A DNA stretch of 42,077 bases. Source: Bacteroides sp. (lineage in GTDB: Bacteria > Bacteroidota > Bacteroidia > Bacteroidales > Bacteroidaceae). Below the pieces are notes generated by a model that worked only from the letters and a program-made list of their open reading frames with translations, made no database searches and was not told the origin of the DNA. Each line of letters starts with the position of its first letter. Positions within the stretch are counted from its first letter, which is position 1. Of the stretch, positions 34,463-42,077 are shown in pieces. The position numbers were made by a program, and so were the translations under genes. The stretch lies in the NCBI GenBank assembly GCA_015060735.1, contig SUXX01000015.1:1-42077 (forward strand). Reading direction: 5' to 3'.

Positions 34463-37318
34463 ATGAACAAACTTTTTCTCTTAGATGCCTACGCATTAAT
34501 ATATCGTGCTTACTACGCACTCATCAAAAATCCCCGTATTAACTCCAAAGGTTTTAATACCTCAGCCGTATTGGGGTTTGTCAATACGCTGGAGGATGTG
34601 CTGAAAAAAGAAAATCCTACCCATATCGGAGTAGCCTTCGACCCTTCAGGCCCTACCTTCCGTCACGAGGCTTATGAGCAATACAAGGCACAACGCGAAG
34701 AGACACCTGAAGTCATCCGCTTATCTGTACCTATAATTAAAGATATCATCCGTGCCTATCGGATTCCCATTTTGGAAGTACCCGGCTATGAAGCCGATGA
34801 TGTCATAGGAACATTGGCTACCGAAGCAGGGAAACAAGGTATCAAAACATATATGATGACTCCGGACAAAGATTACGGACAGTTGGTCAGCGAAAATGTC
34901 TTTATGTATCGCCCCAAATATGGGGACAAAGAATTCGAGGTAATGGGCATCGAACAAGTGAAAGCAAAGTTCGACATCCAATCACCTTCCCAGGTTATTG
35001 ATATGCTTGGCTTGATGGGCGACTCATCCGACAACATCCCCGGCTGTCCGGGTGTTGGAGAAAAAACCGCACAAAAACTAATCAGCCAGTTTGGAAGTAT
35101 CGAAAACCTACTTGATCGCACAAGCGAATTGAAGGGAGCATTAAAGAATAAAATTGAGGCAAACAAGGAAATGATTGCCTTCTCCAAATTCTTGGCAACC
35201 ATCAAAACAGATGTACCCATCACACTACAGCTGGAAGAACTAAAAAGAGAGGAGCCCGATGAAACTGCCTTGAGAAAAATATTTGAAGAGATGGAATTCC
35301 GATCGCTCATCGAACGTGTGTTCAAACGGATAACCGACAAAGCTGAACAAGCCCAACCGGTTTCTGCATCTCCCAAAAAACAAGCAGATTTATTTGGAGG
35401 ACAACTTTCACTATTTGACATGTCAAACGAAGAAAAGCCCCAAAATCAAGGTGATTTGTTTGCAGAATTCTCGGACAAGGAGCAAGGCGATTCAAATTTT
35501 TCGATTCTCGCGAGCTTAAAAACAACCACTCACGACTACCAACTCATTGATACAGAAGAAAAAAGAAAGGATTTTATTCAAATTATCAAGACAAAGAAAT
35601 TTCTCAGCCTAGATACTGAAACCACCGGAACCAATCCAATCACTGCAGAATTGGTCGGAATCAGTTTCAGCTATGCAGAAAGTCAAGCTTTTTATATCCC
35701 CTTCCCCACACAAAGAGAGGAAGCCTTAAAAATTGTAAACGAACTAAAGGAAGTTCTCGAAAATAAAGAAACAACCAAGATTGGGCAAAACATCAAATAC
35801 GACATGTTGGTCCTTTCAAACTATGGTATTGAATTAAAAGGACCGATGTTTGATACCATGATTGCCCATTACGTGCTTCAGCCGGAACTCCGACACAACA
35901 TGGACTACCTGGCCGAAATTTACTTGCATTATCGGACGATTCCTATTGAAGCACTTATTGGCACGAAGGGAAAGAAACAAGGCAACATGCGTGACCTCTC
36001 TCCCGAAGCCGTATATGAATATGCCTGCGAAGATGCAGACATTACACTCCGACTAAAGCATGTCCTGGAAAAGGAATTGAAAGAACAAGGCGTAGAAAAA
36101 TTATTCTATGAAATAGAAATGCCTTTAGTTCCTGTCCTGGCACATATGGAGAAAAATGGAGTTTGCCTAAATACAGACACATTGAAAGAAAGTTCACGTT
36201 ACTTCACCACTCGCATGAAAGAGATTGAAGAAGTAATCTATCAACTTGCAGGTACTACCTTCAACATCGCTTCCCCCAAACAAGTAGGCGAAATCTTATT
36301 CGACCATCTAAAAATCGTAGGAAAAGCCAAAAAGACAAAAACAGGCCAATACGTAACCAGTGAAGAAGTATTGGAAAGTCTGCGTAACAAACATGAAATT
36401 GTTGGAAAGATATTGGAGCATCGCGGGTTAAAGAAACTTTTGAGCACATATATCGATGCACTTCCCCAATTGGTTAATCCGGAAACGGGGAAAATACATA
36501 CTTCTTTCAACCAAACCGTAACCGCTACAGGACGATTAAGTTCAAGCAACCCGAACTTACAGAATATCCCGATACGCAATGAAGACGGCAAGGAAATCCG
36601 GAAAGCATTTGTCCCGGAAGATGGTTGCTTATTCTTCTCGGCCGACTATTCACAAATCGAACTCCGCATCATGGCACATCTCAGTGGAGATACGAACATG
36701 ATAGAAGCCTTCCGCGAAGGCGATGATATTCATGCATCCACAGCAGCAAAAGTTTTCAAGACAAGCATCGAAAATGTTAGCCGTGAACAACGAAGCAAGG
36801 CTAAAACCGCCAATTTCGGTATTATATATGGTATAAGCGTATTTGGATTGGCCGAACGGATGAATGTTCCCCGAAGTGAAGCAAAGGAACTCATTGACGG
36901 GTATTTCCAAACCTATCCTCAGGTGAAAGAGTACATGGATCAAAGTATTGAACGTGCCCGAGAAAAAGGATATATCGAAACCATATTCGGAAGAAAACGT
37001 TTCTTGCCCGACATCCATTCACACAATGCAGTTGTAAGGGGATATGCTGAACGAAACGCCATCAATGCACCTATCCAAGGAAGTGCAGCAGACATCATCA
37101 AGGTAGCAATGACGCGGATTTATCAACGGTTTCAGAACGAGAACATCCGTTCAAAGATGATTCTTCAAGTACACGATGAATTGAATTTCAGCGTTTACCC
37201 CGAGGAAAAAGAGAAAGTACAACAAATTGTTATCGAAGAAATGGAACAAGCCTATTCCATGCAAGTGCCGTTAAAAGCAGATTGCGGTTGGGGTAAGAAT
37301 TGGCTGGAAGCCCATTAA
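34463..37318 (+). CDS. polA: DNA polymerase I
   Basis: PolA removes RNA primers and fills repair gaps. The 951-residue protein has all three domains. The 5'-3' exonuclease/flap domain is at about 1-290 (LLDAYALIYRAYYAL; GYEADDVIGTLA; GDSSDNIPGCPGVGEKTA). The 3'-5' exonuclease is at about 375-560 with active-site DTET (Asp384, Glu386), so proofreading looks intact. The family-A polymerase domain has motif A YSQIELRIMAHLSGD, motif B RSKAKTANFGIIYGIS and motif C QVHDELNF. The linker at 300-340 carries three clamp-binding-like words: QADLF (307-311), QLSLF (314-318) and QGDLF (329-333). It is a single-gene unit. Confidence 0.96.
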   Translation: MNKLFLLDAYALIYRAYYALIKNPRINSKGFNTSAVLGFVNTLEDVLKKENPTHIGVAFDPSGPTFRHEAYEQYKAQREETPEVIRLSVPIIKDIIRAYRIPILEVPGYEADDVIGTLATEAGKQGIKTYMMTPDKDYGQLVSENVFMYRPKYGDKEFEVMGIEQVKAKFDIQSPSQVIDMLGLMGDSSDNIPGCPGVGEKTAQKLISQFGSIENLLDRTSELKGALKNKIEANKEMIAFSKFLATIKTDVPITLQLEELKREEPDETALRKIFEEMEFRSLIERVFKRITDKAEQAQPVSASPKKQADLFGGQLSLFDMSNEEKPQNQGDLFAEFSDKEQGDSNFSILASLKTTTHDYQLIDTEEKRKDFIQIIKTKKFLSLDTETTGTNPITAELVGISFSYAESQAFYIPFPTQREEALKIVNELKEVLENKETTKIGQNIKYDMLVLSNYGIELKGPMFDTMIAHYVLQPELRHNMDYLAEIYLHYRTIPIEALIGTKGKKQGNMRDLSPEAVYEYACEDADITLRLKHVLEKELKEQGVEKLFYEIEMPLVPVLAHMEKNGVCLNTDTLKESSRYFTTRMKEIEEVIYQLAGTTFNIASPKQVGEILFDHLKIVGKAKKTKTGQYVTSEEVLESLRNKHEIVGKILEHRGLKKLLSTYIDALPQLVNPETGKIHTSFNQTVTATGRLSSSNPNLQNIPIRNEDGKEIRKAFVPEDGCLFFSADYSQIELRIMAHLSGDTNMIEAFREGDDIHASTAAKVFKTSIENVSREQRSKAKTANFGIIYGISVFGLAERMNVPRSEAKELIDGYFQTYPQVKEYMDQSIERAREKGYIETIFGRKRFLPDIHSHNAVVRGYAERNAINAPIQGSAADIIKVAMTRIYQRFQNENIRSKMILQVHDELNFSVYPEEKEKVQQIVIEEMEQAYSMQVPLKADCGWGKNWLEAH

Positions 37319-37439
37319 AGAATAATAATCTGAAAGAGGTTTAACCCGATTCAAAAAGAGCAAGAAAGCTTGTTAATGACATTTTTGAAAAAAAACATCA
37401 TTTTTTTCGCAAATTGTTATGCCGTTTCATTTATTTTCG

Positions 37440-37447
37440 TATATTTG
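37440..37447 (+). promoter_or_regulatory. -7 box of the DUF3836 gene
   Basis: TATATTTG matches TAnnTTTG 48 bp before the ATG at 37496. A TTG at 37414-37416 could be a loose -33 element. The 5' leader would be about 42 nt. Confidence 0.55.
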
Positions 37448-37495
37448 TAGTGTCATTAAGAGACAAAAGCAAGTAACAATTTAAAACGAAAGGCT

Positions 37496-37894
37496 ATGAA
37501 AACACAAAACCTCTTTAAAGCAATGCTTTTATTGGCAATGGTATTCATTGCTAATACAACTGTGATGGTTGCTAACGACAACGACCCGGATAAAAACAAT
37601 TTTATCCGCAATGTAGAAGAAGTGGATGGGCTTATTATGAGCGAAACCATCTTTAAAATGGAGAGTGGTATGCTTACCAACTACATGAAACATACCTATA
37701 AATACGATGCCGACAAACAACGTATCGAAGACGAAATACAAAAATGGAATGCCGTCAGCAATAGCTGGGATAATGACATGCGTCTCCAATATAGCTATAA
37801 TGACAATAGCATAACCACTGAGTATTACAAATGGAACAAAAAGAAAAAAACATATGTGATTGTCCCTGAAATGACTATCACGATGGACAAATAA
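37496..37894 (+). CDS. DUF3836-type small exported protein
   Basis: This 132-residue exported protein has a signal peptide (MKTQNLFKAMLLLAMVFIANTTVMVA). The mature part has DUF3836 features: HTYKYDADKQRIEDEIQKWNAVSNSWDNDMRLQYSYNDNSITTEYYKWNKKKKTYV. These YxYD and W-rich repeats resemble short Rhs-like or YD-type strands. Such genes are common and often multicopy in Bacteroides and Prevotella, but their role is unknown. It has its own promoter and terminator. Confidence 0.75.
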   Translation: MKTQNLFKAMLLLAMVFIANTTVMVANDNDPDKNNFIRNVEEVDGLIMSETIFKMESGMLTNYMKHTYKYDADKQRIEDEIQKWNAVSNSWDNDMRLQYSYNDNSITTEYYKWNKKKKTYVIVPEMTITMDK

Positions 37895-37917
37895 AAAATC
37901 ATTTTCTCTCTAAAAGG

Positions 37918-37947
37918 AAAAGGGCAACCGCGAGGCTGTCCTTTTTT
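37918..37947 (+). terminator. Terminator after the DUF3836 gene
   Basis: AAAAGGGCAACC (37918-37929) pairs with GGCTGTCCTTTT (37934-37945), with one mismatch and one G-U pair, across a GCGA tetraloop. It ends in a T run. Confidence 0.8.
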
Positions 37948-37982
37948 ATTTCTCATTTACTGAAAGAATGAAAAAGAATAAG

Positions 37983-37990
37983 TATCTTTG
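37983..37990 (+). promoter_or_regulatory. -7 box of ychF
   Basis: TATCTTTG matches TAnnTTTG 38 bp before the ATG at 38029. The leader would be about 32 nt. Confidence 0.55.
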
Positions 37991-38028
37991 CACCCGAATA
38001 ATCAGGTAATAATCAAAAACAAATAAAT

Positions 38029-39132
38029 ATGGCATTAAAAGCTGGTATTGTAGGCCTTCCTAACGTGGGAAAATCTACTCTATTCAATTGTCTGTCTAGT
38101 GCAAAAGCACAGAGTGCGAACTATCCTTTCTGTACCATCGATGCCCAGCAAGGACAAATCTCCGTACCCGATGAAAGACTGAACAAACTCGCCGAATTGG
38201 TAAAGCCGGGACGCATCGTTCCCGCCACTTGCGACATTGTAGACATCGCAGGACTCGTAAAAGGTGCCAGCCAAGGCGAAGGCTTGGGCAACCAGTTCTT
38301 GGGAAATATCCGTGAAACCGATGCAATCATTCATGTATTGCGTTGCTTCGACAATGATAATATCGTCCACGTGGATGGCTCTGTAAACCCTGTTCGCGAC
38401 AAGGAAATCATCGATGCAGAACTTCAGTTGAAGGACCTCGAAACCGTGGAAAACCGTATCAAGCGTGTGGAAAAACAAGCCCGTGTGGGTGGCGACAAGC
38501 AAGCCAAAATCGAATACGATGTCTTGGTAGCTTATCGGGATGTTCTCCTCCAAGGCAAGTCGGCACGTACCGTGACCTTCGAAACCGAAGACGAACAGGC
38601 TGCTGCCAAAGGACTTTTCCTCCTCACTACCAAGCCGGTACTTTATGTATGTAATGTAGACGACACCTCAGCTGCTAACGGAAATCCTTACGTGGAAGCC
38701 GTTCGCGAAGCCATCAAGGACGAAGAAGCTGAACTCTTGATTATCAGTGCACAGACAGAAGCTGACATCGCCGAATTGGAAAGCTACGAAGAAAAACAGA
38801 TGTTCCTGGAAGACATGGGGTTGAAGGAGTCGGGGTGCGACCGCCTCATCAAGGCTATCTACAAGCTTTTGAACCTCGAAACCTTCATCACCGCCGGTGA
38901 AATGGAAGTCAAGGCTTGGACATATCGTAAGGGTTGGAAGGCTCCTCAATGTGCCGGTGTCATCCATACGGACTTCGAGAAGGGCTTTATCCGTGCCGAA
39001 GTCATCAAGTACGACGACTACATCAAGTATGGCTCGGAAGCAGCCGTGAAGGAAGCCGGAAAGATGGGTGTGGAAGGCAAGGAATATGTCGTTCAGGACG
39101 GCGACATCATGCACTTCCGATTCAATGTATAA
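38029..39132 (+). CDS. ychF: Redox-regulated ATPase YchF (Obg-like GTPase family)
   Basis: YchF is a universally conserved P-loop NTPase that prefers ATP, binds ribosomes and affects stress responses. The 367 residues match family length. The G1 loop is GLPNVGKSTLFN, switch I NYPFCTI, G3 DIAGLVKGAS. The NKXD motif is replaced by NVDD (CNVDDTS), as is usual in YchF and the reason for ATP preference. A coiled-coil insert (about 130-200) and a C-terminal TGS domain (ITAGEMEVKAWTYRKGWKAPQCAGVIHTDFEKGFIRAEV) complete it. It converges with mutS across repeat array D. Confidence 0.96.
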   Translation: MALKAGIVGLPNVGKSTLFNCLSSAKAQSANYPFCTIDAQQGQISVPDERLNKLAELVKPGRIVPATCDIVDIAGLVKGASQGEGLGNQFLGNIRETDAIIHVLRCFDNDNIVHVDGSVNPVRDKEIIDAELQLKDLETVENRIKRVEKQARVGGDKQAKIEYDVLVAYRDVLLQGKSARTVTFETEDEQAAAKGLFLLTTKPVLYVCNVDDTSAANGNPYVEAVREAIKDEEAELLIISAQTEADIAELESYEEKQMFLEDMGLKESGCDRLIKAIYKLLNLETFITAGEMEVKAWTYRKGWKAPQCAGVIHTDFEKGFIRAEVIKYDDYIKYGSEAAVKEAGKMGVEGKEYVVQDGDIMHFRFNV

Positions 39133-39143
39133 TCATCAAATTA

Positions 39144-39205
39144 AAAACGCCTTGACGTTTGACATCAAACGCCAAGGCGTTTTGCTTTAAACGTCAAGGC
39201 ATTTT
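39144..39205. repeat. Repeat array D: three 17-bp units, also a likely bidirectional terminator
   Basis: Units: inverted AAAACGCCTTGACGTTT (39144-39160), AAACGCCAAGGCGTTTT (39167-39183) and AAACGTCAAGGCATTTT (39189-39205). Steps are 23 and 22 bp. The first two pair with each other as an 11-bp perfect outer stem and a 6-bp inner stem, with an A-C mismatch between, around an ACAT loop. T runs follow on both strands. The array fills the 71-bp gap between the convergent ychF and mutS, and the last unit overlaps the mutS stop codon. Confidence 0.75.
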
Positions 39206-41819
39206 ATTTCCCCCTCACAATCTTCTTGATGTCATTCAATTTATTCAAAGCTTCAAGCGGTGTAAGATTGTTCACATCCAGATTCAGGATTTCATCCCGT
39301 ACCTGACAAAGGACAGGGTCATCCAACTGGAAGAAACTGAGCTGCATTCCATCGCGTTTAGAGGCAATTTCGGCCGTGGGCTTGGATGAAATGCCTTGTT
39401 GGCGATTGTCCGTCTCCAACTGGTTCAAAATGGTATTAGCACGCTTCACAATGCTCTTGGGCATACCTGCCAACTTCGCCACGTGGATACCGAACGAATG
39501 TTCACTTCCTCCCCTTTCGAGCTTACGAAGGAAGATAACCTTGCCATCCACTTCCTTCACCGACACATTGTAATTCTTGATACGTTTGAACGACTTCTCC
39601 ATCTCGTTCAGCTCGTGATAGTGGGTGGCAAAAAGCGTGCGGGCTTTCGCCTTGGGATGCTCATGGATGTGCTCTACAATGGCCCAAGCGATGGAGATAC
39701 CGTCGTAAGTGGAAGTGCCTCGTCCCAATTCATCGAAGAGAACCAAACTCCGTGGCGAAAGATTGTTCAGAATATCGGCAGCCTCGTTCATTTCCACCAT
39801 GAAGGTCGATTCGCCCAACGAAATGTTGTCGCTTGCCCCTACACGGGTGAAAATCTTGTCTACCAAGCCGATACGGGCACTTTCGGCCGGCACAAAACAA
39901 CCGATTTGAGCCAAGAGGGTAATGAGTGCCGTCTGACGGAGCAAAGCCGACTTACCCGCCATGTTCGGTCCTGTGATGATGATGATTTGTTGGTTATCGG
40001 CATCCAGGAGGACGTCGTTGGCGATGTACTTCTCTCCTACCGGTAATTGCTTCTCGATGACCGGATGGCGACCCTGACGGATGTCTATCACATCGCTGTC
40101 CTCGATGACCGGACGGATGTACTTGTTCTCTCTCGCCACATTGGCAAAGGCCAAGAGGCAATCCAGACGGGCGATTTGAGTGGCATTGATTTGGATGGCT
40201 GGAATGTATTCCGCCAAGTCCATCACCAAATCATTGTATAACCTGGTTTCGAGCGAAAGAATCTTGTCCTCGGCACCGAGAATCTTTTCTTCGTATTCCT
40301 TCAGTTCTTGCGTAATGTAGCGTTCGGCATTGACCAATGTCTGCTTGCGAATCCATTCAGCAGGCACCTTATCCTTATGAGTATTACGCACTTCAATGTA
40401 ATAACCGAACACGTTATTGTAAGCAATCTTCAAGCTTGGAATCTCCGTGCGTTCGCTTTCGCGTTGTTGCATCTGGAGGAGGTAATCCTTGCCCGAATAG
40501 GCTATTTGACGAAGTTCATCCAGCTCCGCATTGATGCCATCGGCTATCACCCCACCCTTGTTGACCAACAAAGGAGGGTCGTTCTTTATTTCTCGGGCAA
40601 TGCGGTTACGGATACTTTCACACAAGTTCAAGTGCTCGCCAATGCGTCGGAGGCTTTCGTTTTCGGCATTGAGACAAGCATTCTTAATCGGTTCGATGGC
40701 TTGAAGAGCCACTTTGAGTTGTACCACCTCACGAGGCGATATTCTCCCTACGGCAGCCTTGGAAACGATACGCTCCAAGTCACCTATCAGATGAAGCTTC
40801 TCTTCGATAAAGTCCTTGAAATCAGGTTCCCGGAAGAAGAATTCCACTACATCGAGGCGTTCGTTGATGGGCTTTTCGCCCTTCAACGGGAAGACCACCC
40901 AACGCTTCAACAAACGGGCTCCCATCGGGCTGATAGTCTTGTCAATCACCCCCAAAAGGCTACTTCCTCCATCGTTCATGCTTCCAAGAAGTTCCAGGCT
41001 TCGCACCGTGAATTTATCCAAACGCACATAGCGGTCTTCCTCGATGCGAGAAAGCGAAGTGATGTGGCCGATTTGGTAATGTTGCGTCATCTCCAAGTAT
41101 TGAAGAATGGCACCCGATGCCACTACCCCATTCTTGAGATGCTCCACACCGAAGCCCTTCAAGTTCTTGGTTTCGAAGTGCTTCAAGAGCTTCTCACGGG
41201 AAGATGTTTCGTTGAATACCCAATCTTCCAATTCAAACGTAAAGAACTTGCTTCCGAAATTCCCTTCGAACATACCTCGTTTGCCACGTTCAAAGAGCAC
41301 TTCCTTCGGGGCGAAATTGTTCAAGAGTTTGTCAATATAATCAAACGGTCCTTCGGCGGTCAGGAACTCCCCTGTCGAGATGTCGAGAAAAGCCACACCA
41401 CACGATGACTTGCCGAAATGGACAGCTGCCAGGAAGTTGTTTTCCTTATAAGACAGGACATTATCATTGATGGCTACCCCCGGTGTCACCAATTCCGTGA
41501 TGCCTCGCTTTACCAACTTCTTGGTAAGCTTCGGGTCTTCCAACTGGTCGCAGATAGCCACACGCTTCCCTGCCCGAATCAACTTCGGCAAATACGTATC
41601 AAGGGCATGGAAAGGAAAGCCTGCCATTTCCACATGCTTGGCTTGTCCGTTGGCACGTTTGGTAAGCGTAATCCCCAGGATATTGGCCGCCGTAATGGCA
41701 TCTTCCGAATAGGTTTCATAGAAGTCACCACACCGGAAAAGCATCACCGCATCGGGATGTTTCTCTTTCAACTCGAAGTATTGCTTCATCATGGGGGTCA
41801 TTACGACATCTTTTGCCAC
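39204..41819 (-). CDS. mutS: DNA mismatch repair protein MutS
   Basis: MutS recognises mismatches and recruits MutL. The 871-residue protein starts with the mismatch-binding domain (CGDFYETY, whose F-Y-E contacts the mispair). A connector, lever and clamp follow, then the ATPase domain with Walker [15 protein letters not shown], Walker [17 protein letters not shown] and the FATHYHEL signature. At the C-terminus QLSFF (826-830) is a beta-clamp-binding-like word. The start is a GTG at 41819; a purine-rich AAAGGA lies 8 nt upstream. An ATG six codons in is the alternative. The promoter at 41863-41897 lies in repeat array E. Confidence 0.96.
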   Translation of the reverse strand: MAKDVVMTPMMKQYFELKEKHPDAVMLFRCGDFYETYSEDAITAANILGITLTKRANGQAKHVEMAGFPFHALDTYLPKLIRAGKRVAICDQLEDPKLTKKLVKRGITELVTPGVAINDNVLSYKENNFLAAVHFGKSSCGVAFLDISTGEFLTAEGPFDYIDKLLNNFAPKEVLFERGKRGMFEGNFGSKFFTFELEDWVFNETSSREKLLKHFETKNLKGFGVEHLKNGVVASGAILQYLEMTQHYQIGHITSLSRIEEDRYVRLDKFTVRSLELLGSMNDGGSSLLGVIDKTISPMGARLLKRWVVFPLKGEKPINERLDVVEFFFREPDFKDFIEEKLHLIGDLERIVSKAAVGRISPREVVQLKVALQAIEPIKNACLNAENESLRRIGEHLNLCESIRNRIAREIKNDPPLLVNKGGVIADGINAELDELRQIAYSGKDYLLQMQQRESERTEIPSLKIAYNNVFGYYIEVRNTHKDKVPAEWIRKQTLVNAERYITQELKEYEEKILGAEDKILSLETRLYNDLVMDLAEYIPAIQINATQIARLDCLLAFANVARENKYIRPVIEDSDVIDIRQGRHPVIEKQLPVGEKYIANDVLLDADNQQIIIITGPNMAGKSALLRQTALITLLAQIGCFVPAESARIGLVDKIFTRVGASDNISLGESTFMVEMNEAADILNNLSPRSLVLFDELGRGTSTYDGISIAWAIVEHIHEHPKAKARTLFATHYHELNEMEKSFKRIKNYNVSVKEVDGKVIFLRKLERGGSEHSFGIHVAKLAGMPKSIVKRANTILNQLETDNRQQGISSKPTAEIASKRDGMQLSFFQLDDPVLCQVRDEILNLDVNNLTPLEALNKLNDIKKIVRGK

Positions 41820-41862
41820 GGTCTTGTTCCTTTCTTTTATGATGGGTTATTTTATCGGGTAG

Positions 41863-41897
41863 CAAAGATAAGAAAAGGCAAAGACATTTTAGACAAA
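41863..41897 (-). promoter_or_regulatory. Promoter of mutS
   Basis: The minus strand has TATCTTTG (41863-41870) and TTTG (41894-41897), a 23-bp spacer. The -33 element lies inside a repeat unit of array E. The leader would be about 35 nt. Confidence 0.5.
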
Positions 41898-41954
41898 ACG
41901 CCTTCACCTTTTTCAAATATGCCTTCGTGTTTTTTTTAATTCGCCTTCGCGTAT
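41874..41954. repeat. Repeat array E: four 17-bp units
   Basis: Units: AAAGGCAAAGACATTTT (41874-41890), inverted AAAACGCCTTCACCTTT (41895-41911), inverted AATATGCCTTCGTGTTT (41916-41932) and inverted AATTCGCCTTCGCGTAT (41938-41954). Steps are 21, 21 and 22 bp. It lies between the mutS promoter and the tRNA-Gln terminator, and the first two units overlap the mutS promoter spacer and -33 box. Confidence 0.7.
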
Positions 41955-41960
41955 TAAACG

Positions 41961-41991
41961 AAAAACCCCCACAACTTTCGTTGCAGAGGTT
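41961..41991 (-). terminator. Terminator of tRNA-Gln
   Basis: On the minus strand AACCTCTGCAAC pairs with GTTGTGGGGGTT (three G-U pairs allowed) around a GAAA tetraloop and runs into a T stretch. It begins 8 nt after the tRNA 3' end. Confidence 0.75.
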
Positions 41992-41999
41992 CTTCCTCG

Positions 42000-42070
42000 T
42001 TGGACTACCAGGATTCGAACCTGGACAAACAGAACCAAAACCTGTTGTGCTACCATTACACCATAGTCCA
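42000..42070 (-). tRNA. tRNA-Gln (anticodon TTG)
   Basis: A 71-nt cloverleaf is readable on the minus strand. The acceptor stem TGGACTA pairs with TAGTCCA, with A as discriminator base. The D arm is GTGT/GCAC with GG in the loop. The anticodon arm is ACAGG-TTTTGGT-TCTGT with anticodon TTG. The T arm is CCAGG-TTCGAAT-CCTGG. CCA is not encoded. A terminator follows at 41961-41991. Other tRNAs could lie upstream beyond the right edge. Confidence 0.95.
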
Positions 42071-42077
42071 ATCATTA

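Noticed and set aside
38358-38375. A second parS-like CCACGTGG in ychF
   Set aside because: Only the central bases match; the flanking TGTT and AACA are absent.
40308-41408. A 366-codon plus-strand reading frame opposite mutS
   Set aside because: It is fully antisense to the well-supported mutS frame, has no recognisable domain, and its composition mirrors mutS codon bias.

Overview
The window reads as chromosomal DNA from a gut-type Bacteroidales, most likely Bacteroides or Phocaeicola. Four things point there: many promoters match the Bacteroidetes -7 box (TAnnTTTG, sometimes with TTTG about 20 bp upstream); the families are typical (DUF3836, DUF418 YeiB-like, CarbopepD_reg_2, fused SpmA/SpmB, lipoprotein GH95, paired DUF1080 and Gfo/Idh proteins); Shine-Dalgarno sites are weak; and signal peptides end in ..AQ. 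Most genes are intact chromosomal genes. No prophage, transposase, CRISPR array or rRNA operon is visible.

Layout. 1-400: 5' part of the succinate dehydrogenase/fumarate reductase cytochrome b gene, running off the left edge. 616-2160: PAP2 phosphatase and a YpfJ-type zinc metallopeptidase. 2197-8910 (minus): a four-gene 3-keto-glycoside-type operon (double DUF1080 lipoprotein, Tat oxidoreductase, HEAT-repeat/DUF1080 fusion, second oxidoreductase with a cysteine cluster). 9065-14177 (minus): GNAT-like protein, parE, coaD, S41 protease. 14253-15212 (minus): Ca/Na antiporter. 15482-21045: GH95 alpha-L-fucosidase, SpmAB-like membrane protein, GH2 enzyme. 21090-26393 (minus): carboxypeptidase-regulatory-like protein, two DUF418 paralogs with an aldo/keto reductase remnant between them, and an AraC regulator. 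26574-33182: ybeY, mnmG, a parS site, apt, a MITE-like repeat, uvrC, dtd, MazG-like protein, deoC. 33398-41819: polyprenyl diphosphate synthase (minus), polA, DUF3836 protein, ychF, mutS (minus). 42000-42070: tRNA-Gln(TTG).

How the genes work together. The accessory theme is glycan use: C3 oxidation and cleavage of glycosides in one operon, fucose and a GH2 substrate in another. The rest is housekeeping: DNA repair and replication (uvrC, polA, mutS, parE), tRNA/rRNA quality (mnmG, dtd, ybeY), nucleotide salvage (apt, deoC, MazG-like) and cofactor or isoprenoid supply (coaD, polyprenyl synthase). A parS site just after mnmG suggests the segment is fairly close to the replication origin.

The most unusual signal is not a gene. 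Five intergenic gaps each carry a short array of a 17-bp near-palindromic unit (consensus about AAACGYSAAGGCGTTTT), repeated in either orientation at 20-23 bp steps, which is two helical turns. At least 19 units are readable. I do not recognise this family.
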